A stretch of 9,297 nucleotides of DNA from Acetobacteraceae bacterium (lineage in GTDB: Bacteria > Pseudomonadota > Alphaproteobacteria > Acetobacterales > Acetobacteraceae), in the NCBI GenBank assembly GCA_030039695.1, contig JASHVB010000690.1:1-9297 (forward strand), given 5' to 3'. Positions 1 to 6,416 of the stretch are shown here, one piece after another (position 1 is the first letter of the stretch; every line of letters starts with the position of its first letter). The notes under the pieces were generated by a model, which did not search any database, was not told the origin of the DNA, and saw only the letters and a list, made by a program, of their open reading frames with translations. A program made the position numbers and the translations under genes.

Positions 1-762
1 CCCGCCCGGATGGCCGACCCACACGTGCTGGCCCTTGTTGTATTCGTTGTCGCGCCGCCCCTTCACGCCGCGCTGGCCGCTTGGGCCGATGCCGATCATG
101 TCCACCGAACGGTGCGACGGATTGTGATAGGTATCGCCGAGGAAATTCTCCGACGGGAACTTCCAGTTCGCCGGGAAGATCCACTTGTGCACGCCAATCA
201 CCTCCGACCCACCCGGCCGGCCGTCGCGGCAATCCAGCACTTGGTCCAGGTGATCCACCGCGCCACCGAGATAATCCAGGAGCGGCGGCGCCCCCGGGTC
301 CCACGATGCCCACACAGTGCTCTTGTAGATTTCCACTCGCGGCACTTCGATCAGCGACCACTCCTCGCGATTCAGCGTCCCCTCGTATAACGCGCGATAC
401 AGCGGCACGCCCTGCAGTTTGCCGTCAGTGGCGTAGCTCCACGAGTGATAAGGGCACACGAACAGCGACGTGTTGCCACTCTCGTAGCGACACACTTTCA
501 TGCCGCGATGCCGGCAGGAATTGAGGAACACGTGCACCTGGCGCTGCGCGTCGCGGCACAGGATCACCGACTCCTCGCCCATTCGCGACACAAAAAAATC
601 ACCCGCGAGGGGAATCTGGCTCTCGTGCCCGACGAACAACCAGGCCCGGGAGAACAGGTTCTCCAGTTCGGCACGGTAGAAGTCCGGCGACACGAAGATT
701 TCGCGGCTGATCACACCGTGGTGCAGATCGATCATCCGGTCGAGGGGTAGATTGGCAGTCAA
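1..762 (-). CDS. Rieske ring-hydroxylating oxygenase, alpha subunit (partial, C-terminus outside window)
   Basis: This is the large subunit of a Rieske non-haem iron oxygenase, which uses electrons from a reductase or ferredoxin to activate O2 and hydroxylate an aromatic or related substrate in the cytoplasm. The 254 visible codons contain no stop. The Rieske [2Fe-2S] centre is complete: C83-x-H85, 17 residues, then C103-x2-H106. The start of the catalytic domain follows with N206, D210, H213 and H217 (motif GDTYHNPSH), the expected mononuclear iron site. The third ligand, normally a C-terminal Asp, lies outside the window. I chose the TTG at 762 because GGAGG (775-771) sits 8 bases upstream. 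The first in-frame ATG, at 735, has no such site. The frame stays open upstream to about 900, so a longer form cannot be fully excluded. The substrate cannot be read from the sequence, and no reductase or beta subunit gene is visible. The spacing of the two iron histidines is short (H-x3-H). Confidence 0.9.
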   Translation of the reverse strand, partial: MTANLPLDRMIDLHHGVISREIFVSPDFYRAELENLFSRAWLFVGHESQIPLAGDFFVSRMGEESVILCRDAQRQVHVFLNSCRHRGMKVCRYESGNTSLFVCPYHSWSYATDGKLQGVPLYRALYEGTLNREEWSLIEVPRVEIYKSTVWASWDPGAPPLLDYLGGAVDHLDQVLDCRDGRPGGSEVIGVHKWIFPANWKFPSENFLGDTYHNPSHRSVDMIGIGPSGQRGVKGRRDNEYNKGQHVWVGHPGG

Positions 763-770
763 CGGCCGGT

Positions 771-775
771 CCTCC
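771..775 (-). promoter_or_regulatory. Ribosome binding site deciding a TTG start
   Basis: GGAGG on the minus strand lies 8 bases before the TTG at 762. It is the strongest Shine-Dalgarno sequence near the 5' end of the oxygenase gene and is the reason for preferring TTG over the downstream ATG at 735. Confidence 0.6.
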
Positions 776-840
776 GTTACAGGCGGAACCTTTTCCGCGG
801 ATTGTGCGCCGTTCGGCCCGGGTGGCGTCAAGTCCGATCC

Positions 841-869
841 TGCCACCGCCGCGGCTACGGGCGGTGGCA
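841..869. repeat. Perfect 10-bp inverted repeat (hairpin) upstream of the oxygenase gene
   Basis: TGCCACCGCC (841-850) and GGCGGTGGCA (860-869) are exact reverse complements separated by 9 bases. The hairpin would form in the presumed 5' leader of the oxygenase transcript, about 80 bases before its start codon. There is no T-run on either side, so it does not look like a classical terminator. It could be an operator, an attenuator-like element or an RNA stability element. The function is unknown. Confidence 0.5.
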
Positions 870-1468
870 CACAGAGCCTCGCACGCGGCGAGGTATGCGC
901 TCACCCGCGCGCTGCCATCTCGTCAAACGTCCCGGCTAATTAATTCGTGATGCAATGATAGTAGCTGCCTTGGCCCGTGACACGCTCAGCGACACCACCT
1001 TGCGACGTCTGTCTTTCCGTGTCGGTAGAACCAGGGAGCCCATCGGTACTCCATGGCGATCGACGTGTGGACTCGCACGCACCGGCAGTGTCTGCCAGCC
1101 GTTGGAGGCGCCGTCTCACCGACACCATGAAAGCCCGTTCGAGGCCACCCTTCAGCAAGGCGAGCTCACGACAGCCGTGGAACTGCTTGCGGTCCCAGAA
1201 ACATGCAGGCCCGCGTGAGCATCAGCGTGTGCAACGACCGGCGGCTGGAGCGGCTGTGGCGCGAGCTGGAATGCCGCAGCAGTTGGGCTCCCGCCGGTTC
1301 TAATGCCGACATCTCTGCCGCGACGTTGGGAGGCGCCGCGAAGCTGACCAAGCCGCGGTGCGACGCGTCGAGGCTGGGAGGCGCTACGGACGAATGCCTC
1401 GTGGGTTCCGCACCTTGCCAGCGTCGCTGCGCGCCACGATCTCACCCGCCCAAACTGGGAGAGATGTG

Positions 1469-2113
1469 TCACAACTCGGCCAGCAGCACCGCAAGCCGGG
1501 TCAGGTCATCGACCCGCAGATGCGCGTGGTGCGCATCCGGCTTTTCCGCATGCATCCAGCCCCAGGGGCCGCGACGCAGATGCACCGCGACCATACCGGC
1601 GGCGCGTGCCGGCACCACATCGTTGTCTACGCGGTCGCCGACATAGGCGATGTGGTCCGGCGTCTCCCCCGCCGCCTCGATCACCTTGGCGAAGAACGCC
1701 GCATCCGGCTTGGCCACGCCCCAGCCGGCCGATGTCGCGATCAGATCGGCGGGCACATTCAGGCGCTGCAATGCCGCCTCCGCCTCAATCGGCTGGTTGC
1801 CCGCAATCAACACCTTGAACCCACGCTCCCGCAATTCGGCTAGGCATGGAATGGCGTCGGGATACAGGTCCTCGGGATGAAAGTCGTAACGGTACCCCTG
1901 CGCAGCGCGCAGCTTGCGGACATTGGCGAAGTCGAGGTCAGGGCGGAAGATTTCGAACACGCGGCGCAGCGATTCGCCGCGCTCCATAGTGACGCCGAGC
2001 GCAGTGAACAGAGTCAGGCGCGGCACGCCAAGGAAATCGGCCCAGCCGTCCCAGTGGCGGGTCTCGTTGATCAGCGTTTCTCCCACGTCGAAGCAGACGG
2101 CACGGATGGGCAT
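1469..2113 (-). CDS. HAD-superfamily hydrolase (FDVGETL type)
   Basis: This predicted 214-residue cytoplasmic protein has a haloacid-dehalogenase-like fold. Motif I is F8-D9-V-G-E-T13, with D9 as the expected nucleophile. K135 in GVAKPD is motif III. GDRVDND (159-165) is motif IV, the metal-binding acidic loop. A helical cap region lies between about 20 and 85. The residue two after D9, usually the general acid Asp in HAD phosphatases, is Gly, and the motif II region (IAGNQP, 103-108) lacks the usual Ser/Thr. These substitutions fit a known FDVGETL-type HAD group of unassigned substrate rather than a standard phosphatase. The ATG at 2113 is preceded by AAAGGA with about 7 bases spacing. The gene stands alone, with long non-coding stretches on both sides. 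Confidence 0.85.
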   Translation of the reverse strand: MPIRAVCFDVGETLINETRHWDGWADFLGVPRLTLFTALGVTMERGESLRRVFEIFRPDLDFANVRKLRAAQGYRYDFHPEDLYPDAIPCLAELRERGFKVLIAGNQPIEAEAALQRLNVPADLIATSAGWGVAKPDAAFFAKVIEAAGETPDHIAYVGDRVDNDVVPARAAGMVAVHLRRGPWGWMHAEKPDAHHAHLRVDDLTRLAVLLAEL

Positions 2114-2607
2114 AAAGCGTCCTTTCTGCGGCAGCGGCGGACGCTACGGGCCAGCCGCCGCGGCGGCAACCGGGCTGTCAGGGTGCCAGCAGCAGCCGAT
2201 CGACTGATTCGGCATCAGCCAGGCGCGTCGGCGCTGTTGCCGTTCAGCGCGCCGTCTTCCCCGCCGTCGCGCTGTGGACACACCGGCCGAGGAACCACGC
2301 GGTCTTCCGGCCACGCCCTAGACGTTCACCAAGCATTTGACCGACGCGACGCTCGTGCTGCTGGTGGCGACTAGATGGTACGCGGTGAACCACGTCCACG
2401 ACGGCAGGCATGTCGCCTCCAGTGCTGTCCCAAGTGTCGGTCGACGTACTGCCGCGGCCGGGACAGAGGGGTCCCTGCGGCTAGCACAAGGCTTCGAGAC
2501 GCACCCAGCACAGCGCATCATCCGGAAACCGCTGCAGAAAGGACCGCCGCGACCTACCGTCAGGATGGCCGTCAACCACACAAGTCAATAGACGAGAGAG
2601 AGGGCTC
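2114..2607. other. Region without a recognisable gene, containing a 14-bp GC palindrome
   Basis: These 494 bases lie between the HAD start and the ilvE stop. Overlapping frames of 84-96 codons (about 2318-2665, both strands) show no recognisable domain, and the plus-strand one runs into ilvE. A perfect palindrome GCCGCCGCGGCGGC lies at 2154-2167, about 40 bases upstream of the HAD start, where a promoter would be expected. No convincing rho-independent terminator is visible after ilvE. The stretch may be an old gene remnant, but I cannot identify one. Confidence 0.45.
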
Positions 2608-3510
2608 TTACTCCGCCACCACTCTCGCCACCTCTTCCGGCGACTGCACGACCAGGGCGTCGTAATCCTTCGTTAACGTCTCGGTGATCGATCCCGGCGT
2701 GAACCGATACGCGCCGATCTCCCGCACGGCCGTCACCTCCGCCGCTGTGCCGGCGAGGAAGCATTCGCTTGCATGTGCCAACTCCGTCAGCTCGATCGGC
2801 CGCTCCACCACCCTGATCTGTCGCTTCTTGGCCAGACTCATCACCGAGCGTCGCGTGATTCCATCCAGGAAGCAGTCCGGCGTTGGCGTATGGAGTTCGC
2901 CATCCATAACGAAGAAAATGTTCGCCCCGGTTGCCTCGGAAACCCGCCCGCGCCAATCCAGTAAGAGCGCATCGTTCCAGCCCTCCGCCTCGGCCTTATG
3001 CTTCGATATCGTACCGATCATGTAGAGACCGGTTGCCTTCGCGTGCACCGGGGCAGTCTCCGGCGATGGCCGTCGCCATTCGGCGATGCCGATGCGAATG
3101 CCCGTCATCTTGTCCGCAGCGAAATAGGCCGGCCACGGCCAGGCGGCGATCGCCATGTGGATCGAGGTCTGCTGCGCCGACACCGCCATCATCTCTGATC
3201 CACGCCAGGCGATCGGCCGGACGTAGCCGTCGGTCAGGCCGTTCGCCTCCAGCACCTCACGGTGCGCCGCGTCGATTTGGTCGGCGGTGTAGGGCAGCTC
3301 GAAGCCCAGGATGCGCCCGGAGTTGATCAGCCGGTTGGTGTGGTCGCGCAACCGGAACACGTGGCCTCTGTAGGCCCGTTCGCCTTCGAACGCGGCACTG
3401 GCATAATGCAGCCCATGCGACAGAACGTGCAGTTTCGCGTCACGCCAGGGGACGAGTTTGCCGTCCATCCAGATCCAGCCGTCCCGGTCGTCGAAAGGAA
3501 GAAGCGCCAT
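2608..3510 (-). CDS. ilvE: Branched-chain amino acid aminotransferase
   Basis: This is a complete 300-residue fold-type IV PLP aminotransferase. It catalyses the reversible transfer of the amino group between glutamate and the keto acids of leucine, isoleucine and valine, the last step of their synthesis, in the cytoplasm. Sequence support: the N-terminal GWIWMDGKLVPW and HGLHYASAAFEG stretches (11-43) typical of IlvE, R60 at the cofactor phosphate position, the PLP lysine K158 in VHAKATGLY, E192 in SEATGANIFF (191-200) and the FLDGITRRS block (214-222). The length matches the family. The ATG at 3510 has GAGGAT about 7 bases upstream. It diverges from the MarR gene, and its promoter would overlap a palindrome that is probably bound by that regulator. 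D-amino acid aminotransferase and aminodeoxychorismate lyase share the fold, but these motifs fit IlvE best. Confidence 0.93.
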   Translation of the reverse strand: MALLPFDDRDGWIWMDGKLVPWRDAKLHVLSHGLHYASAAFEGERAYRGHVFRLRDHTNRLINSGRILGFELPYTADQIDAAHREVLEANGLTDGYVRPIAWRGSEMMAVSAQQTSIHMAIAAWPWPAYFAADKMTGIRIGIAEWRRPSPETAPVHAKATGLYMIGTISKHKAEAEGWNDALLLDWRGRVSEATGANIFFVMDGELHTPTPDCFLDGITRRSVMSLAKKRQIRVVERPIELTELAHASECFLAGTAAEVTAVREIGAYRFTPGSITETLTKDYDALVVQSPEEVARVVAE

Positions 3511-3530
3511 GGCCGTAATCCTCGCAAGAT

Positions 3531-3559
3531 TATTGCTTCCTGGAACGGCACCGTATAAT
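3531..3559 (+). promoter_or_regulatory. Candidate promoter of the marR-regulator-kinase operon
   Basis: A perfect -10 box, TATAAT, lies at 3554-3559. Upstream is a weaker -35 candidate: TATTGC at 3531-3536 with a 17-base spacer, or TTGCTT at 3533-3538 with a 15-base spacer. Transcription would start near 3566, just before the palindrome at 3572-3590 and about 55 bases before the MarR ATG at 3621. Confidence 0.5.
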
Positions 3560-3578
3560 GCGCACGTTACTACGTCAA
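3553..3578 (-). promoter_or_regulatory. Candidate ilvE promoter
   Basis: On the minus strand TTGACG (3578-3573) is a good -35 box. A TTATAC/TATACG element (about 3558-3552) follows after 14-15 bases, slightly short of the ideal spacing; TACGGT at 3555-3550 gives 17 bases but is a poorer match. It overlaps the plus-strand promoter back to back, and the -35 box lies inside the palindrome. Confidence 0.35.
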
Positions 3579-3590
3579 CAATGCTGACAT
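3572..3590. promoter_or_regulatory. Imperfect 19-bp palindrome, candidate MarR operator
   Basis: The sequence ACGTCAACAATGCTGACAT is symmetric around the A at 3581, with 7 of 9 base pairs matching (GTCA/TGAC core). MarR-family dimers usually bind palindromes of this size in the gap between their own gene and a divergent target. The site overlaps the -35 candidate of ilvE and lies just after the predicted start point of the marR transcript, so a bound dimer could repress both directions. A nearby 12-base element ACGT-TACT-ACGT (3564-3575) overlaps its left edge. Confidence 0.5.
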
Positions 3591-3620
3591 AACTAGAGCG
3601 CCATCGAAGGAATGTCTGCC

Positions 3621-4202
3621 ATGCCCGATCCGAAGGGCGCCACGATCGATCCCGCCCGCCCCCGCGGCGGCGTCGGGATGCTGGAACCGAAACGCGATGC
3701 CCGCTCCGGCGTCACCGGCTCGCGCGAGGCGGACATGCGCCTCGCCCAGGACTTGATGTTCTTCGCCTACCGCGACTTCACGAATGCCGCCGACGTGATC
3801 CTGGTGGAGCTCGGCTTCGGCCGCGCGCATCACCGTGCGTTGCATTTCATCGGCCGCAATCCCGGCATCACAGTCTCCGATCTGCTACTGATCCTGCGCA
3901 TCACCAAGCAGTCACTGGCGCGCGTGCTGGGCGCGTTGGTTGAGCGCGGTTACGTCGCTCAGGCTCCCGGCCGCGAGGATCGTCGCCAGCGCCTGCTGAC
4001 CCTGACTTCGGCCGGCGAAGCACTGGAACGACGCTGCTTCGAAAGCCAGCGCGAGCGCCTCGCCCCCGCATATCGCGACGCCGGCCCAGCCGCGGTGGAA
4101 GGTTTCCGCCGGGTCATGCAGGCGGTCATGGATGATGCAGCGCGCGCCTATATCGAGGCGACGCATGGCCGCTGCCCCAGCAAAAGCAAGAGCCCGGTGT
4201 GA
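3621..4202 (+). CDS. MarR-family transcriptional regulator (PetP-like)
   Basis: This is a 193-residue winged-helix DNA-binding regulator. The MarR domain spans about residues 40-180: a dimerisation helix (ADMRLAQDLMFFAYRDF), the HTH with recognition helix near 94-108 (ITKQSLARVLGALVE) and the wing GREDRRQRLLTLTSAG (117-132), whose D120-R121-R122 is the family signature. The first 38 residues are a Pro/Gly/Arg-rich extension. I prefer the ATG at 3621 because GAAGGA (3606-3611) lies 9 bases upstream. The ATG at 3612 directly abuts that site and is unlikely. The stop TGA shares its last base with the next ATG, so translation is probably coupled. The pairing with an OmpR-type regulator resembles PetP/PetR of Rhodobacter. 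The ligand, if any, is unknown. Confidence 0.88.
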   Translation: MPDPKGATIDPARPRGGVGMLEPKRDARSGVTGSREADMRLAQDLMFFAYRDFTNAADVILVELGFGRAHHRALHFIGRNPGITVSDLLLILRITKQSLARVLGALVERGYVAQAPGREDRRQRLLTLTSAGEALERRCFESQRERLAPAYRDAGPAAVEGFRRVMQAVMDDAARAYIEATHGRCPSKSKSPV

Positions 4203-4900
4203 TGGCGGACGACGCACATATCTTGGTGGTGGATGACGACGCAAGGCTGCGCGGCCTGCTCTCGCGCTACCTCGCCGGCGCGGGCTTCCGTGTCACCACC
4301 GCGGACAATGCCGCCGACGCGCGGACCAAACTGCGTGTAATCAATCCGGATCTCATGGTGCTGGACGTGATGATGCCCGGTGAAAGCGGCCTGTCGATGA
4401 CCGAGGCGCTGCGCCGGGACCACGGCCATGAGCTGCCGGTGCTGATGCTGACCGCCCGCGGCACGCCGGAAGATCGCATCGCCGGTTTCGAAGACGGTGC
4501 CGACGACTACCTGCCCAAGCCGTTCGAGCCGCGCGAGCTGGTGCTGCGCCTCCGCGCTATACTGCGCCGCGCGCCGGCACCCGCGCATGAAGCGCCGCCG
4601 GGTCCGCTCACCCTCGGCGAGCTGAGCTTCGACCCGGTGCGTGGCGAGCTGACCGGGCCCGACGGCATCGTGCGCCTGACTGGCGGCGAAGGCGCGCTGC
4701 TGACCGCCCTGGCGCGCAAGCCCGGCGAAGTGCTCTCGCGCGAGGAAATCGCCGCCGCCCTCGGCACGGAAGAATCCGGCGAACGCGCCATCGATGTGCA
4801 GGTCACGCGGCTGCGCCGCAAGATCGAGGTCGATGCGCGCGAGCCGCGCTTCCTGCACACGGTGCGCGGCCGCGGCTATGTCTTGAAGCCGGGAGCGTGA
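4202..4900 (+). CDS. OmpR/PhoB-family response regulator (PetR-like)
   Basis: This is a 232-residue DNA-binding response regulator, presumably phosphorylated by the kinase encoded downstream. The receiver domain (about 5-120) has the acidic pocket D11-D12, phospho-acceptor D55 in LMVLDVMMPG, T84 in LMLTARG and K106 in LPKPFEP, all catalytic residues of an active receiver. A proline-rich linker (124-135) leads to the C-terminal winged helix (about 136-230), with AIDVQVTRLRRKIE (197-209) as recognition helix and the HTVRGRGYVL hairpin (219-228). The ATG at 4202 overlaps the marR stop by one base (TGATG); a GTG at 4199 would add one residue. No strong Shine-Dalgarno sequence is visible, consistent with translational coupling. 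The target genes are not evident from this window. Confidence 0.93.
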   Translation: MADDAHILVVDDDARLRGLLSRYLAGAGFRVTTADNAADARTKLRVINPDLMVLDVMMPGESGLSMTEALRRDHGHELPVLMLTARGTPEDRIAGFEDGADDYLPKPFEPRELVLRLRAILRRAPAPAHEAPPGPLTLGELSFDPVRGELTGPDGIVRLTGGEGALLTALARKPGEVLSREEIAAALGTEESGERAIDVQVTRLRRKIEVDAREPRFLHTVRGRGYVLKPGA

Positions 4901-4940
4901 CGTATGCCTGCCCCTCCCGCTTCGCGGCTGGGTTAGGGCA

Positions 4941-4953
4941 ACGGTGCGACCGT
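4941..4953. repeat. Short perfect inverted repeat in the gap between regulator and kinase genes
   Basis: ACGGT-GCG-ACCGT is a perfect 5-bp inverted repeat in the 114-base gap (4901-5014). It could be a small operator or a weak hairpin that changes the ratio of kinase to regulator. No T-run follows, so it is not a standard terminator, and no strong internal promoter is seen. Confidence 0.25.
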
Positions 4954-5014
4954 GATACCCTCCACCTACCCGCTCCCATAGGCGAGGTCAGATCGCTGAG
5001 ATTGAGGAACACAG

Positions 5015-6349
5015 GTGCGATTACGCTACTGGCCCGGAAATGGCGGATGGGTGAAGCGGTTCCTGCCGCGCTCTTTGCTCGGGCGCAGCCTGCTGATGAT
5101 CCTGCTGCCATTGATCCTGTTGGAAGCGGTGGCACTACAGCTTTTCTACGGCAGCAATCTCGACTTGGTGTCGCGCCGCCTGTCCAGCGCGGTTGCTGGC
5201 GAGCTCGGCTTGACGCTGGCACTGATGCAGCGTTTCCCAGGCAAGGAAAATCACGACTGGATTCTCGACCAATCGTATCGCCAGTTCGGCCTGGCGATTT
5301 CCATCGATGACGGCGCGACACTGCCTGACACCGAGTCGGTGAACATCCTGGGACCGATGGATGACGATCTGACCGCGGCGCTGCGAGAAGAGTTCAAGCG
5401 GAAGTTCTATACCGACTGGACATCCGATTCTCAGTCGGTGCTGGTGCAACTGCAGCTTCCGCATGGAGTGATGAAAATCGCAGTGCCACGCAAGCGGCTG
5501 TACGCCGGGGCCATCTACATCTACGTATTGTGGATCGGGGGCACTGCGGCGCTCGTCTTCACGATTGCGGCGTTGTTCATGCGCAATCAGGTGCGCGCCA
5601 TTCGCCGATTGTCCGAAGCCGCGGAAGCGTTCGGCATGGGCCGCGACATCGGCCTGATCCGCCCGGAAGGCGCGGTTGAGGTGCGCAAGGCCGCTACCGC
5701 ATTCAACCGCATGCATGAGCGCATTCGCCGCTTCCTGTTACAGCGGACGGAGATGCTGGCGGGCGTGTCGCACGACCTGCGCACGCCACTGACGCGGTTG
5801 AAATTGGCCCTGGCGATGCTGCCGCCGCGTGAAGACACGCGTGAAGACGTTGCCGAAATGCAGGCCGACGTCGAGGAGATGGAGCGGATGATCGGCGCCT
5901 ACCTCGCCTTCGCCCGTGGTGAAGGCCTGGAGCAAGCTGAAACGGCCAACCTGTCGGCGGTACTGGAGGAAGTTGCCGCCGGCGCGCGACGTGCTGGCGC
6001 CGATGTGTCTGTACAGGCTCCGCCGACGCTGACCCTGTTGCTCCGCGTCGACGCGGTGCGACGGGCGATCACCAATCTAGTGGACAATGCGCGGCGACAT
6101 GCGCGCCATATCGCGCTGGCTGCGGTGCGGCAGGGACGCGCGGTACAGGTGACGGTCGACGATGACGGGCCGGGTATTTCGCCGGAGCGTCGCGAGAGCG
6201 TGTTCCGGCCGTTCGAGAGTAGTGAAGACGGTGGCACCGGCCTGGGACTAACGATAGCGCGCGACATCGTGCGTGCGCATGGCGGCGACATCGTGTTGGA
6301 GGAAAGCCCGCTCGGCGGCCTTCGCGCGCGGATCAGGCTGCCGGTTTGA
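5015..6349 (+). CDS. EnvZ-like sensor histidine kinase
   Basis: This is a 444-residue inner-membrane sensor kinase, the probable partner of the response regulator encoded upstream. It has a first membrane segment at about 25-46, a periplasmic domain of roughly 115 residues (about 48-162) and a second membrane segment at about 166-189. Next come a HAMP linker (190-242) and the dimerisation/phosphoacceptor helix with H253 in GVSHDLRTPLTRLK. The ATP-binding domain follows: N-box RRAITNLVDNARRH (349-362, N354 and N358), G1 box DDDGPGI (382-388) and G2 box GGTGLGL (406-412). Layout and length match EnvZ. The start is GTG at 5015 with GAGGAA (5004-5009) 5 bases before it. No later start keeps the first membrane segment intact with its own ribosome site. 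The signal sensed is unknown. Confidence 0.92.
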   Translation: MRLRYWPGNGGWVKRFLPRSLLGRSLLMILLPLILLEAVALQLFYGSNLDLVSRRLSSAVAGELGLTLALMQRFPGKENHDWILDQSYRQFGLAISIDDGATLPDTESVNILGPMDDDLTAALREEFKRKFYTDWTSDSQSVLVQLQLPHGVMKIAVPRKRLYAGAIYIYVLWIGGTAALVFTIAALFMRNQVRAIRRLSEAAEAFGMGRDIGLIRPEGAVEVRKAATAFNRMHERIRRFLLQRTEMLAGVSHDLRTPLTRLKLALAMLPPREDTREDVAEMQADVEEMERMIGAYLAFARGEGLEQAETANLSAVLEEVAAGARRAGADVSVQAPPTLTLLLRVDAVRRAITNLVDNARRHARHIALAAVRQGRAVQVTVDDDGPGISPERRESVFRPFESSEDGGTGLGLTIARDIVRAHGGDIVLEESPLGGLRARIRLPV

Positions 6350-6416
6350 TTTATCCTCGTACCATCCACGCCGTGTCATGGCACGTCATCCGCAGCATCC
6401 AGCGCAAGGAGTTTGC

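Larger units (their letters stand above)
763..1468. other. Long region without a recognisable gene
   Basis: This 706-base stretch separates the oxygenase gene from the HAD gene upstream of it. Reading frames of 60 to about 150 codons exist on both strands, but their translations are rich in Arg, Ser, Pro and Ala, lack any domain I recognise, and overlap one another as expected in high-GC DNA. The oxygenase promoter should lie in its left part; an AT-rich patch (about 938-958, containing TAATTAATT) is the only clear base-composition change. The 10-base string TGGGAGGCGC occurs twice (1327-1336 and 1375-1384). I could not identify a transposase, an RNA gene or a clear gene remnant. Confidence 0.5.

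Noticed and set aside
1451..1461. CCCAAACTGGG as a terminator after the HAD gene
   Set aside because: The stem is only 4 bp and is not followed by a T-run on the minus strand.
1152..1472. 106-codon minus-strand and 108/147-codon plus-strand frames between the oxygenase and HAD genes
   Set aside because: They overlap each other, have biased Arg/Ser/Ala composition and show no recognisable motif or ribosome site, as expected for chance frames in high-GC DNA.
2318..2665. Small frames of 84-96 codons between ilvE and the HAD gene
   Set aside because: They overlap on both strands without domain similarity or good start signals, and one runs into ilvE antisense.
3612..3620. ATG at 3612 as start of the MarR gene
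   Set aside because: The Shine-Dalgarno sequence GAAGGA ends at 3611, directly against this ATG. The ATG at 3621 has a normal 9-base spacing.
4148..4858. 236-codon minus-strand frame over the response regulator gene
   Set aside because: It is the antisense shadow of an unambiguous OmpR-type gene, rich in His, Arg and Gln, and has no motif of its own.
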